NCBI RefSeq assembly: GCF_001896135.2
Contig: NZ_MPOH02000019.1
Span: 173,268-213,126, forward strand
Origin: Streptomyces phaeoluteigriseus
GTDB lineage: Bacteria; Actinomycetota; Actinomycetes; Streptomycetales; Streptomycetaceae
Reading direction: 5' to 3'
Length of the DNA stretch: 39,859 nt
The notes under the pieces were generated by a model. The model ran no database searches, was not told the DNA's origin, and saw only the letters and a list, made by a program, of their open reading frames with translations. Position numbers and translations under genes: made by a program. Position 1 is the stretch's first letter. Every line of letters begins with the position of its first letter. Shown here in pieces: positions 8,304 to 16,027 of this stretch.

Positions 8304-8403
8304 GTCACCGCGCAGCCCCCTCCACCGCGCGGTGACGCCCGCGCAGCTTTGCTGGCGCGAATTGCCTGACCATGAATTTACCGGACCCGCGAAGGGGGTC
8401 CGG
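8304..8403. other. Two strong hairpins in gene-free DNA
   Basis: Hairpin 1: GTCACCGCGC (8304-8313) with GCGCGGTGAC (8327-8336), perfect, loop 13. Hairpin 2: CCGGACCC (8381-8388) with GGGTCCGG (8396-8403), perfect, loop 7. Between them is an unusually AT-rich patch (about 8361-8380). They lie in the 650-base stretch from 8076 to 8722, in which I find no gene. They could be terminators of the methyltransferase transcript or parts of a second small RNA. Confidence 0.4.
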
Positions 8404-8722
8404 ACCAACCGCGATAACGATGTGGAAACCCTGTGGAGATGACGGGTCGGATGCTCTGCTATGCCGGAAATCCCCCACTTCTCCAGGGCGTATGTCTGGA
8501 TGTGTCCGGTGGGGCGGTCGGCGTTCGGGCGGGTTCGCGGGGTCGACGGACGCAAAGTGGGCTCGGCCCGTCGCCGCGGGGACGGGCCCGGTCCTCCTGC
8601 GGCTCCGGCGTCGGCCGCGCGTCCTCGGGGAGCGGCCGGCGTGAGGCGGGTGTGCCGCAGCGCGGACGGCGGTTCCTGGCCAAATCGGCCCGAGGAGAGG
8701 CCTCTTGGGGTCGGGGATGCCG

Positions 8723-9553
8723 TCAGGCCGGTCTGCGGGCCTCGACGAGGTGGCGGGTGCTGTGGGCCAGGAAGGGGCCTTCGGACTCGATCCGCTCGTG
8801 CAGGGAACGGAGTTGTTCCTCGTACCGGTCCACGGTGAAGCCCGGCACCATCCACACCACCTTGCGCAGGAAGTGGACGACGGCGGCGATGTCGTGGAAC
8901 TCGACGCGCAGCCGTTCCGCGCGCAGTCCGACGATCTCCAGCCCGGCCGCCTCGGCGTCGGCGCGTTCACGGTCCGGGTGGCGGACGGCGCTCACCTCGT
9001 CGGGCAGCGGCCCGAGGAAGTACTCGACCAGCTCGAAGACGCTGCGCGGACCGACGTGTTGGGCGAAGTAGGTGCCGCCCGGTTCGAGGACGCGCGCGAT
9101 CTCGGCCCACGGCGGCCGTACCGGATGCCGGCTGGAGACGAGGTCGAAGGCGGCGTCCGCGAAGGGCAGGGGCTCGTCCTCCGCGACGGCGACCACCGCG
9201 ATCCCGCGCGGGCGCAGCAGGGCGGTGGCCTTGGCGACGTTCGCCGGCCAGCCCTCGGTCGCGACGGCGAGGACGGGTGCCTTCGGGGCGGCCCGGCCGA
9301 GGGCGAAGTCCAGGACCTCCCCTCCCCCGGTCTGGACGTCGAGGGCGGCGCGGGCACCGGCGAGGCGTTCGGCGAGGGACACCGCGTACCCCCAGGAGGG
9401 CCGCGCCTCGGTGGCCCGCCCCTCGAACCAGGAGAAGTCCCACCCCTCGGTGGGCACGGCCGCGCCCTCGGCGACGAGGTCCTCGAAGCCGCGGGGCCGG
9501 TCGTCGCCGTCCCGCGACGGCTGCTGGGCGCTCACCGCGGCCGCCACCGTCAC
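8723..9553 (-). CDS. Class I SAM-dependent methyltransferase
   Basis: A 276-residue methyltransferase of the Rossmann type; its substrate is unknown. The SAM-binding motif I region is ALDVQTGGGEVLDFALGRAA (about 90-109), with the Gly-rich turn. Later come VVAVAEDEPLPFADAAFDLV, with the acidic motif and the 'FD' before the fourth strand, and PWAEIARVLEPGGTYFAQHV, the usual post-core motif. The C-terminal third (FHDIAAVVHFLRKVVWMVPG) is typical of a group of small actinobacterial methyltransferases. The GTG start at 9553 overlaps the TGA of the preceding oxidoreductase gene by four bases (GTGA), so the two were built as a coupled operon. The oxidoreductase now carries a frameshift, so coupling may be disturbed if that lesion is real. 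Confidence 0.88.
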   Translation of the reverse strand: MTVAAAVSAQQPSRDGDDRPRGFEDLVAEGAAVPTEGWDFSWFEGRATEARPSWGYAVSLAERLAGARAALDVQTGGGEVLDFALGRAAPKAPVLAVATEGWPANVAKATALLRPRGIAVVAVAEDEPLPFADAAFDLVSSRHPVRPPWAEIARVLEPGGTYFAQHVGPRSVFELVEYFLGPLPDEVSAVRHPDRERADAEAAGLEIVGLRAERLRVEFHDIAAVVHFLRKVVWMVPGFTVDRYEEQLRSLHERIESEGPFLAHSTRHLVEARRPA

Positions 9554-10424
9554 TTCACCAGCGGGCGTACGTCGTCGCCCACGAAGCGGATGAAGCCCTC
9601 GGGGTCGGGTTCGTCGGCGGTCGGGAGGAGGACGACCGTGTCGGCGCCCGCCTCGGCGTACCGCTGGACCCGCTCGGCGACCTCGGCCGCGTCACCGGCG
9701 ACACCGAGGCCCGGCACGTCGGTGAGGCCGGTCGTGACCAGTTCGCGCTGGAGGCGGGCGGCGGCGTCCTCCCCCGTGGCGGCGAAGAGATAGACGACGA
9801 GCTTGTGCGCGGCGGCGTCCCGGCCGGCCGCGGCCCTGCCCTCCCGCACCAGCTCACGTGCTGCGCGTACGCCCTCCGGCGAGAAGGACTCGTTGAGGAC
9901 CGTGCCGTCCGCGACCTCGCCGGACAGCCGCAGGGTGCGCGGGCCGATCCCGCCGACCAGCACCTCGGCCCCGCCCTGCGGCGGCCAGTCCAGGGCGACG
10001 TCGTCCAGGGTGACGTACCGCCCCTGGGTCGTGATCCGCTCTCCGTTCAACAGGCCGCGCAGGGCGAGGGTGTACTCGCGCAGCAGGGTCAGCGGGGAGG
10101 CGGGGCGGGCGCCGACCTGGCCCATCCAGTCCTGGACGCCATGGCCGATGCCGAGGCTGACACGGCCGGGGAACATCCGGTGCAGGGTGGCGGCCTCCAT
10201 CGCGGTGACGGCGACGTTGCGCAGCGGGACCGGCAGCAGGCCGACACGATCCGGACCCGCTCGGTCCAGGCGAGCGCGGCCGCGGCGGCCGAGATCCCGG
10301 CCTCACGGAAGCAGTCCTCGAAGACCCACAGCTCGTCCAGGCCGGTGGCATCGGCCAGTCGGGCGATCGTGCGGAGCCGCTCCGGGGGCAACTGTGGGCG
10401 GAAGATGGCGCCGAGTTCGGTCAT
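9550..10424 (-). pseudogene. LLM-class flavin-dependent oxidoreductase, interrupted by a -1 frameshift
   Basis: A luciferase-like (LLM) oxidoreductase, probably F420- or FMN-dependent. The N-terminus MTELGAIFRPQLPPERLRTI then LDELWVFEDCF is read from ATG 10424, with GGAAGG four bases before it. After TERVRI the frame breaks: five bases (10243-10247) stand where six are needed. Restoring one base gives RIGVGLLPVPLRNVAVTAME, the expected strand-helix of the barrel. The rest (HRMFPGRVSLGIGHGVQDWM; GRYVTLDDVALDW; VLVGGIGPRTLRL) is intact in the second frame to the TGA at 9550. Full length would be about 291 residues, normal for the family. It shares a four-base overlap with the downstream methyltransferase gene. 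Either a true inactivating deletion or a sequencing error. Confidence 0.82.
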
Positions 10425-10563
10425 GATCCCTTCCTATCCGGGTGCTCCCGCCCGGACAACCCCTTTACGGCGTCGCCGAGTCGACGGCTCGGGGGGCGTG
10501 GGGGCGTGGGGCTGCGGGGGTCATGGCGGGGGTGGGGGGTGCGGGTGGGGGGTGGTGGTCAGA

Positions 10564-10620
10564 GTTGAGTTCGAGAGCGGTTGAGCCGAGTTCGAAGGAG
10601 GTTGAGCCGAGTTCGAGATG
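10564..10620. repeat. Short tandem repeat, three units
   Basis: Word GTTGAGCCGAGTTCGA occurs at 10580 and 10601, 21 bases apart, with a shortened copy GTTGAGTTCGAG at 10564. It lies in the 588-base gene-free stretch 10425-11012, which must also carry the promoter of the next operon. Nothing else there looks like a gene. Confidence 0.75.
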
Positions 10621-10657
10621 GATCCGGCCACTCTGTGCGACGGGCCGCTCCGCGGTG

Positions 10658-10679
10658 TGACTGTTTGTGGCTACAGTCA
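10658..10679. promoter_or_regulatory. Operator-like inverted repeat upstream of the WXG operon
   Basis: TGACTGT (10658-10664) and ACAGTCA (10673-10679) form a perfect 7-base inverted repeat, centre to centre 15 bases apart, in otherwise structureless DNA about 335 bases before the first gene of the operon. The binding protein is unknown. Confidence 0.35.
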
Positions 10680-11012
10680 TCGGTGGGACATCGGGTGTTC
10701 GTACTTGGCTCTACGGGCGTGTTGCGTAACCGGGCGAGGGCGAACGGCGTCGTCATGGCCTGTCCCGCCTGCTCGACGCGGCGCCGGAATCGGCTGACAC
10801 CCGATCGGCGGGCGCCTCGCCCGAGGACGACAACGGGATGCCACAGCTGTCGACAGACGCAAGGGCTGTCGTACTCCCGGCCGTCGAGGCACCTGCTTCA
10901 CGCCAATCTCCTGGTGCGGCCGTGCGCCCGTGTGCCCGAAGAACTCACACACCCCACCCTGCCAGGAGCACCGAACAGAAGCAGTACGACGGGTCACGAG
11001 GAGGTTCCACGC

Positions 11013-11492
11013 ATGGCGTGGGAGGAGTGGGAGCAGGTCAAGGCCGCCGCGGGGGAACCGGGCGGCCATGCGCGGATGCGACTCAACCAGCTACCGGTGG
11101 ACCAGGGTGCGAGCGGCGGAGCCGGTGACCTGGTGGTGTCTCAGGACGACCTGGGCGCGGTCGGCCACGACGCCTACCTGCTGTGGGACGCCCTGCGCAC
11201 GGCAGCGGACATCGCGGGCGCGGGCGCCGACAAGAGCGGCGAGGGATCCACTGCCCAGGCGGCGAGTTCACTCACGTCCCACGGCTTCGCCATGGGCGCC
11301 GGGCTGACCAAGACGGTGGAGATCTGGACCTCCCAGGCGAAGTCGGTACTCCAGGCGTGCGCGCACATCTCCAACCACCTCGACTTCACCAAGAAGCTGC
11401 ACGCCGAGGATGACGCGAAGATCGCCGCCCAAACCGCGGCAATCGACGGCGGCGCCCTATCTGTGTCGGTTCTGAGCAAGTACTTCCAGTAG
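11013..11492 (+). CDS. Small helical protein, probable WXG100-like partner
   Basis: A 159-residue protein with no signal peptide or membrane helix. Start: ATG at 11013, preceded by GAGGAGG. The N-terminal 45 residues (MAWEEWEQVKAAAGEPGG) look flexible. The rest is two predicted long amphipathic helices, DDLGAVGHDAYLLWDALRTA and TKTVEIWTSQAKSVLQACAH with ISNHLDFTKKLHAED following, joined by a Gly/Ser-rich turn (GAGADKSGEGS). Size, helical hairpin layout and position just before a large WXG-bearing gene fit an ESX/type VII-secretion partner or chaperone, though a strict W-x-G turn is absent. Twelve bases separate it from the next gene, so they form an operon. Function inferred from context only. 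Confidence 0.75.
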   Translation: MAWEEWEQVKAAAGEPGGHARMRLNQLPVDQGASGGAGDLVVSQDDLGAVGHDAYLLWDALRTAADIAGAGADKSGEGSTAQAASSLTSHGFAMGAGLTKTVEIWTSQAKSVLQACAHISNHLDFTKKLHAEDDAKIAAQTAAIDGGALSVSVLSKYFQ

Positions 11493-11504
11493 AGGGACGA
11501 ATCT

Positions 11505-13796
11505 GTGGCGCTCACATACGCGGACCTCATCGAGGTCGATCTGGGCAGACTGGGCTCGGCCGTCACCGACTGGGGCAGCACCGTCAAAGGGCTGAAGACG
11601 CTCGCCGAGAATGCCCGTACAGGCATGCTGGCGAAGTCGGACGCGGCACGCTGGGCGGGGGTGAACGCCACGGTCACCCGGGGGTTCGTCGCGGAGACGG
11701 CGAAGGAGATCGCCGACCTGCACGCCGAGGCCGACAGCATCCATCACGTCCTCGACGACGCCCACACCGAACTCGTCTCGCTGCAGAAACAGATCCGAGC
11801 CGCCCAGGCTGAAGCGCAGAAGTGGGGCATCAGCGTCCAGGACTACGGTGACGGCACCGTGCACTGCGTCTACCCGCACATCCGGGGCGATACGGACGTG
11901 CGCACCACGGAGGAGAACACGGCCAGGGACGAACTGGCCGGCCGGATCAACCGCATCCTCGCCCACGCCGCCGAGATCGACGTATCCGTCGCCCGCGCAC
12001 TGAACAAGAGCCACGGCAACGACGCCCACAATGCCGGCCACAGCTCGTACGAGTCCCTCGACGACGCCCAGGCCGAGCGGGCGGCCGAACTGGCCAAGCT
12101 CGGCCCCGAGATGAGTGACAAGCAGTACCTTGAACTGAACTCCATCATGAAGTTCAACGCCAGGGACTCGGATTTCTCGACGGACTTCTACAAGTCGCTC
12201 GGCGGCCCGATGGACGCGCTGGAGTTCTACGGCCGCATGTCGTTGGACGGCACGATCGGGGACGACAAGGACCGGCTCGCCCTCGTCCGGCAGCTCCAGA
12301 AGAACATGGGCCTGGCCCTGGCATCGGCGACCGACCCGGACAACAGGTCGCACCTGCCGGCAAGCTGGACCTCGGAGTTCCGGAAGCTGGGCACGCAGCA
12401 GATCCCGCTCTATCCCGCGGGCAGCGCCCCGTACGGCTACCAACTCCTGGGCGGAATGCTGCGCTACGGCAACTACGACGCGCGGTTCATCAACCCCATC
12501 GCGGAGCACATCGTTCAGCTGCATCGCAAGGATCCCTACCGGTTCATGGGCAACAAGCCCATGGCCGCCGGATCCGACCTCGACTGGGGCTTCAACCCGT
12601 CGGGAAGGAACGGCGCCGGCTACGACCCGCTGACCAGCGTCCTGGAAGGCCTCGGCCACAGCCCCGAAGCCGCGAAGAGGTTCTTCACCGACGCGCCGAC
12701 CGTCTACAGGGAGGACGGCACGGTCGACAGGAACGCGACGCTCGAAGCCGACTTCTACTTCGCCGAGTTGAACAGGACGGACTTCGAATGGGCCCCGGAC
12801 AGCCTCGCCCACGCCGGCGGTGAGGGGGCGAAGCACGCGCGCGAGATGGGCCCCGACGCTCTCGGTCACGCGCTGGAGGCCGCGACGACGGGGGCGGCTT
12901 GGGATGCGGATCCGCCGGTGTTGCGGCGCGATGAAAAAACTTGGGAAATTATGGAGAAGGTGGTTCTGCGTTACAACGTCGCCTCCGAAGGCGGACCGCC
13001 GCCCGAGATCATGAAGGACAGTCTGGCCCGCATGGGCGCGGCGTACATCGACGACCTCAACTACTCGCTCATGGATTGGGGTAATACGGGCGATGAGCTG
13101 GGCCGTGGCCGGATCTTCGGTGACAGCAGCGACGGTTGGGAGCGTCGGGCCTTCGAGACTGCGGATGCGCGAAACTTCATGATGCTGGTCGCCGGGGACG
13201 AAGAAGGTTACAAGACCATGTCCGCCGCCCAGCAGGTTTATACGGCTAGCGGGCTCGCCTCCCACGAGGACAACCGCGACGACGGACTCGCCTTCGCCCA
13301 CAACTCGGCCAAGGCCAACGGAATCCTCGATGAGTCGCGAGCCCACCAGATCCGCGAGGACTTCAAGAACGACGAGACCGCCAAGAACCTGGAGATGGGC
13401 AAACAGGGCGAGTGGCGCAAGACATTGATGACTGGTGTCGTCACGGCGGTCGCCGCCGGGGGCACGGCATTGGTCCTCGGCCCTGCCGCCGGCATCGTGG
13501 CAACGACCGCCGTTCCGGTCCTGCTGGGAACAGGCGCCTCCGTAGTCAGCACGGCCTACGGCAACCACACCACACAGTATCTGGAGGACAGCGCATACAA
13601 GAACGATGCGGAGGCGCTGAGGACGGTCCAGGGTTTGGAGGCCGTCGGAGAACATGGCGCCTGGCTACCCGTCTACAACTACGCCAATCAAATCGGTATG
13701 ACTCAGGTGGAGATACTCGATCTCAACCGGCAGATCGAAGGTTCGTATGGGGATGGAAAAGATGCCATCTCGAACGCGGAGAAGGTGTCGCAGTGA
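11505..13796 (+). CDS. Large WXG-containing protein (DUF6571/LXG-like), possibly type VII-secreted
   Basis: A 763-residue protein. The N-terminal 120 residues are helical (YADLIEVDLGRLGSAVTDW) with a W-x-G turn at W50-A51-G52 (ARWAGVNA) and then a long coiled-coil helix (AEADSIHHVLDDAHTELVSL, then QKQIRAAQAEAQKWG). This is the architecture of LXG/WXG-headed secreted proteins. The central 450 residues resemble, from memory, the Streptomyces family DUF6571; I cannot confirm this. Near the C-terminus (about 640-690) is a hydrophobic hairpin, GVVTAVAAGGTALVL and ATTAVPVLLGTGASVVS. Start: GTG at 11505. The TGA overlaps the GTG of the lipoprotein gene by four bases. No known toxin motif is seen. 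Base composition drops in the last third (for example 12931-12955), suggesting a different origin for that part. Confidence 0.8.
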   Translation: MALTYADLIEVDLGRLGSAVTDWGSTVKGLKTLAENARTGMLAKSDAARWAGVNATVTRGFVAETAKEIADLHAEADSIHHVLDDAHTELVSLQKQIRAAQAEAQKWGISVQDYGDGTVHCVYPHIRGDTDVRTTEENTARDELAGRINRILAHAAEIDVSVARALNKSHGNDAHNAGHSSYESLDDAQAERAAELAKLGPEMSDKQYLELNSIMKFNARDSDFSTDFYKSLGGPMDALEFYGRMSLDGTIGDDKDRLALVRQLQKNMGLALASATDPDNRSHLPASWTSEFRKLGTQQIPLYPAGSAPYGYQLLGGMLRYGNYDARFINPIAEHIVQLHRKDPYRFMGNKPMAAGSDLDWGFNPSGRNGAGYDPLTSVLEGLGHSPEAAKRFFTDAPTVYREDGTVDRNATLEADFYFAELNRTDFEWAPDSLAHAGGEGAKHAREMGPDALGHALEAATTGAAWDADPPVLRRDEKTWEIMEKVVLRYNVASEGGPPPEIMKDSLARMGAAYIDDLNYSLMDWGNTGDELGRGRIFGDSSDGWERRAFETADARNFMMLVAGDEEGYKTMSAAQQVYTASGLASHEDNRDDGLAFAHNSAKANGILDESRAHQIREDFKNDETAKNLEMGKQGEWRKTLMTGVVTAVAAGGTALVLGPAAGIVATTAVPVLLGTGASVVSTAYGNHTTQYLEDSAYKNDAEALRTVQGLEAVGEHGAWLPVYNYANQIGMTQVEILDLNRQIEGSYGDGKDAISNAEKVSQ

Positions 13797-14455
13797 GCTT
13801 TCCTGGAAGGACATCCCCGGCCCTCGGCACGGTGATCGCGGCGGTGGCCCTGGTGTCCGCCTGCTCCGGATCTGGAGGGGACGGCGGCCGGGACAGGAGC
13901 GATGCCCCAATGGGATGGAAGACGTGCAACGCGCTGTTCGGTGCCGACAGGATCGACGCGCTACAGGACCAAATGGGGGAAGGAACTCTGCAAGTCCTGA
14001 ACTACACCCAGTCACTGGAAGAGTCGACATCCGGATGGGCCGATCTCGCACGGTCCTGGAAACCCGGTAAGAACGCACATTTCGCGACGCTCCCCTGTGA
14101 CCTGGGCATCGACGGAACGGGCAAGCGGTTCGGCCTCCATGTGAGCTGGTCCCTCTTCTCACTGCAGTACGCCGAGTCCAAGGACGGGTGGGAATCCGCG
14201 GGCAAGGATCTGTACGTCCGGACCGAGGAGAACGGTCTGCACCTCACCGCGGTGTTCCCCTGCAAGATCAAGGGATCCCACAACGATCAGGAAGCTGAAC
14301 TTCCCCTCGAAATCGAGACCAGGGTCAGAAACGTGCCCGGCTTCGACACAGAACTGCTCAGTCAGATGACCGCCCAGCTGGCCCGCAACCTAGCGGACGA
14401 GTTGCCCTGCGCCAACGATCCTGTAATTCCGCATCAGTTGTCGATCAGCGAGTGA
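13793..14455 (+). CDS. Lipoprotein of unknown function
   Basis: A 220-residue lipoprotein. The GTG start at 13793 overlaps the previous stop codon (GTGA), with GGAGAAGG upstream, so translation is coupled. The signal peptide SPALGTVIAAVALVSACSGS has a good lipobox (V-S-A-C), predicting lipid attachment on the outer face of the membrane. The mature part resembles small wall-facing Streptomyces lipoproteins: WKTCNALFGADRIDALQDQM near the N-terminus, four Cys outside the lipobox (for possible disulfides; CNALF, LPCDLG, FPCKIK, LPCAND), and no known domain. Its place at the end of the WXG operon suggests a surface partner, perhaps an immunity-like or docking factor for the 763-residue protein. 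That role is inference. Confidence 0.82.
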   Translation: MSFPGRTSPALGTVIAAVALVSACSGSGGDGGRDRSDAPMGWKTCNALFGADRIDALQDQMGEGTLQVLNYTQSLEESTSGWADLARSWKPGKNAHFATLPCDLGIDGTGKRFGLHVSWSLFSLQYAESKDGWESAGKDLYVRTEENGLHLTAVFPCKIKGSHNDQEAELPLEIETRVRNVPGFDTELLSQMTAQLARNLADELPCANDPVIPHQLSISE

Positions 14456-14540
14456 GTCACGCCGCTGTGCGCGCGGAGAACGGCGCCACGACGTACGGCG
14501 CGCGGGGCGGTCCATGCCTCCGCGCACCGAGCGCCTGGGT

Positions 14541-14747
14541 CTATCGACCCTGCCGACCCTCGTCCTCCGTGCAGTGGAAGCAACGGCAGCGTGGCCATGG
14601 CAAGGAGTCCGGCGGGGCGGTCTGGTCTCCGGCGGCGTCGTGAGTGCGGGTCTCGGTCGAGCCGACGCGTCGGCCATTCCGGTCCAGGCGATACGTGCGG
14701 AGCGTCAGGCGGGAGTTGCCCGGCTCGGGTCGGGTGCCGGCGTTCAC
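14541..14747 (-). CDS. Small Cys-rich protein of unknown function
   Basis: A 68-residue protein starting at GTG 14747, with GGGAGGAG five bases upstream; the start overlaps the stop of the preceding small gene (GTGA). The core is SRLTLRTYRLDRNGRRVGST and the end WPRCRCFHCTEDEGRQGR, where C-x-C-x2-C suggests metal binding. It is the last gene of a four-gene coupled run opposite a GntR regulator. I know similar small proteins from Streptomyces genomes but no function for them. The 85 bases after the stop up to the convergent lipoprotein gene hold no gene. Confidence 0.6.
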   Translation of the reverse strand: MNAGTRPEPGNSRLTLRTYRLDRNGRRVGSTETRTHDAAGDQTAPPDSLPWPRCRCFHCTEDEGRQGR

Positions 14748-14950
14748 CGTGGCTCCTCCCCCGTCGCCGGGCGGTGGCAGACGCAACCGCAGCGGCGTAC
14801 CAGCGGCAGCAGGCCACCGCTGTGCGGGAGCGGGATGTCCCGCAGGCGGCGGCACGCGTCGTGTACGTCCTCGTATCCGGGCCCGCGCGCCAGCGTGCAC
14901 TCCGGCGACAGCTCCCGCTGGTCCGCTGCCATAGCCGGACCCGGGCTCAT
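14744..14950 (-). CDS. Small conserved Streptomyces protein with clustered Cys
   Basis: A 68-residue protein from ATG 14950, overlapping the previous stop codon (ATGA). Sequence features: ELSPECTLARGPGYEDVHDA, a helix with acidic and basic residues, then LVRRCGCVCHRP near the end (C-x-C-x-C-H). No signal peptide or membrane helix. The overlap at both ends (ATGA upstream, GTGA downstream) shows strict translational coupling within the cluster. Function unknown; the Cys/His cluster could bind zinc. Confidence 0.65.
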   Translation of the reverse strand: MSPGPAMAADQRELSPECTLARGPGYEDVHDACRRLRDIPLPHSGGLLPLVRRCGCVCHRPATGEEPR

Positions 14951-15162
14951 CGCTCGTCCTCGGCTTGGCCCGAGGGCCGCAGGCCGGTGAGGACGTTCGG
15001 CTGCGGCGGGTAGTGCGCGGCGCACGCCTGGCAGGCGTACACGACGAACCCCGGCCCCGTGTTCTGGTGCACCACGGCGACCACGACCGGAGTCTCGGTG
15101 GTCACCTCGCAGCGCACACACATCCGCACCGGCGGGCGGGGCTCCTTGTCTCCCGTTCCCAT
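14947..15162 (-). CDS. Small zinc-ribbon-like protein
   Basis: A 71-residue protein from ATG 15162 (a GTG directly before it is an alternative). It has two C-x2-C pairs: RMCVRCEVTTETPVVVAVVH and VVYACQACAAHYPPQ. Together they form a likely single zinc ribbon of about 30 residues. The end is Asp/Glu-rich. The start shares one base with the upstream TGA (TGATG) and the stop overlaps the next start (ATGA). It may act as a nucleic-acid or protein-binding knuckle. Function unknown. Confidence 0.68.
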   Translation of the reverse strand: MGTGDKEPRPPVRMCVRCEVTTETPVVVAVVHQNTGPGFVVYACQACAAHYPPQPNVLTGLRPSGQAEDER

Positions 15163-15523
15163 CACGCCGCCCTCTCCGCGCCGACCACATGCAGGTCGAG
15201 GTCGACGCCGAAGTCGGCGGCCAGGACCAGGGCGACCCGGCGCCGTGTCTGCCGTGCCCGCTCACGCTCCCGTTCCTGTTCAGCCCGCTCGGCCGCGAGC
15301 ACGTAGGGGCGGATGGGGGCGGTGCGGGCGCGTCCAGCAGCACGGGCAGGCCGTACGGGGAACGGGGTACCGGGAGCGGTACGACCGCTGGGCCGGGCCG
15401 CTTCTCGGGTAGGCGGGCGGGAGCCGCTGCGGCGGGGTGAGTGCCTGCCCTGCGCCTGCCTGTGCCGGGCCGGAATACGCCCAGGATCCAGTGCGCCAGG
15501 GCGTGGATAATGCTCACTGTCAT
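15162..15523 (-). pseudogene. Small conserved protein with a membrane-facing N-terminus, -1 frameshift
   Basis: First gene of the four-gene cluster. ATG 15523 is preceded by AGAGG. The N-terminal half reads MTVSIIHALAHWILGVFRPG then a Pro/Ala-rich linker and RSPYGLPVLLDAPA. The C-terminal half lies in another frame: TAPIRPYVLAAERAEQERER then RRVALVLAADFGVDLDLHVV, ending GAERAA. The two parts join if one base is restored at 15325-15332, where eight bases stand for nine. I recall the same N- and C-terminal patterns in a single frame in other Streptomyces proteins. Restored length is about 120 residues, with a short hydrophobic N-terminal helix and a basic amphipathic helix. Function unknown. 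The lesion may be a sequencing error. Confidence 0.6.
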
Positions 15524-15551
15524 CAACCTCTGGTTGGTCGGTTGGTGGCCA

Positions 15552-15584
15552 GGCCCCCGGACGGCGCCTACCGTCGCGGGGGCC
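15552..15584. other. Strong hairpin in the leader of the small-gene cluster
   Basis: GGCCCCCG (15552-15559) pairs with CGGGGGCC (15577-15584), with an inner GACGG/CCGTC stem. It lies between the divergent promoter region and the first small gene, 29 bases before its start codon. It could be an attenuator or a transcription block between the two directions. Confidence 0.4.
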
Positions 15585-15616
15585 TTCTGTTGGCATCGAC
15601 TCTAGGGCAACTTGGT

Positions 15617-15658
15617 ACGTCTTGGCACGTCTTTAGACGTATAGGGTCGGCCTATGCT
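15617..15658 (+). promoter_or_regulatory. Operator and probable leaderless promoter of the GntR gene
   Basis: ACGTCT-TT-AGACGT (15627-15640) is a perfect inverted repeat; an extra ACGTCTT sits at 15617-15623. A TATGCT -10 box (15653-15658) lies nine bases before ATG 15667, so the messenger probably starts at the ATG. The palindrome covers the -35 region, where GntR repressors that control their own gene usually bind. Confidence 0.45.
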
Positions 15659-15666
15659 GGCTTGGG

Positions 15667-15966
15667 ATGGCCTTTTACGCTCCGGGCATGATAGAGATCG
15701 ACCGGGAAAGCATCATTCCGATGTACGTGCAGCTTGCCTCTGCCCTGCGCGAGCGCATCCGACGCGGCGAGATCCCGGTCGGCCGACGCATTCCCTCTCA
15801 CCACGAACTGGAGCAGGAGACGGGCGGGGTGGTCAGCCGCCGAACCATCAAGTCCGCCATCGAGGCGCTGCAAGCCGAGGGAGTCGTTCAAGGAGTCCAG
15901 GGCAAGGGCGTGTTCGTCATCGCCGTGCCCGCGGACACGTCCGAGAGTAGCGAGTCCACCGACTGA
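15667..15966 (+). CDS. GntR-family transcriptional regulator (small, winged helix only)
   Basis: A 99-residue regulator consisting almost only of the GntR DNA-binding domain: IIPMYVQLASALRERIRRGE, then IPVGRRIPSHHELEQETGGV, then VSRRTIKSAIEALQAEGVVQ and GVQGKGVFVIAV (the wing). No effector domain follows, as in the short regulators of Streptomyces mobile elements and their remnants. The start is ATG 15667, apparently leaderless; MIEIDRES at 15688 is an alternative. It faces the four-gene Cys-rich cluster and is the obvious candidate to control it through the palindrome between them. The first helix-turn-helix has an extra Gly-Gly (QETGGVVS), slightly unlike the consensus. Confidence 0.85.
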   Translation: MAFYAPGMIEIDRESIIPMYVQLASALRERIRRGEIPVGRRIPSHHELEQETGGVVSRRTIKSAIEALQAEGVVQGVQGKGVFVIAVPADTSESSESTD

Positions 15967-16027
15967 TGGTGCCCCGGGCACGGGCGAGGGGCCGGTCGGC
16001 TGACAGGCGGGGCCACGGATCGGTCCG

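Noticed and set aside
14541..15966. An integrated mobile element (AICE or prophage)
   Set aside because: No integrase, excisionase, replication or FtsK-like transfer gene and no flanking direct repeat or tRNA were found; the GntR gene alone is not enough.
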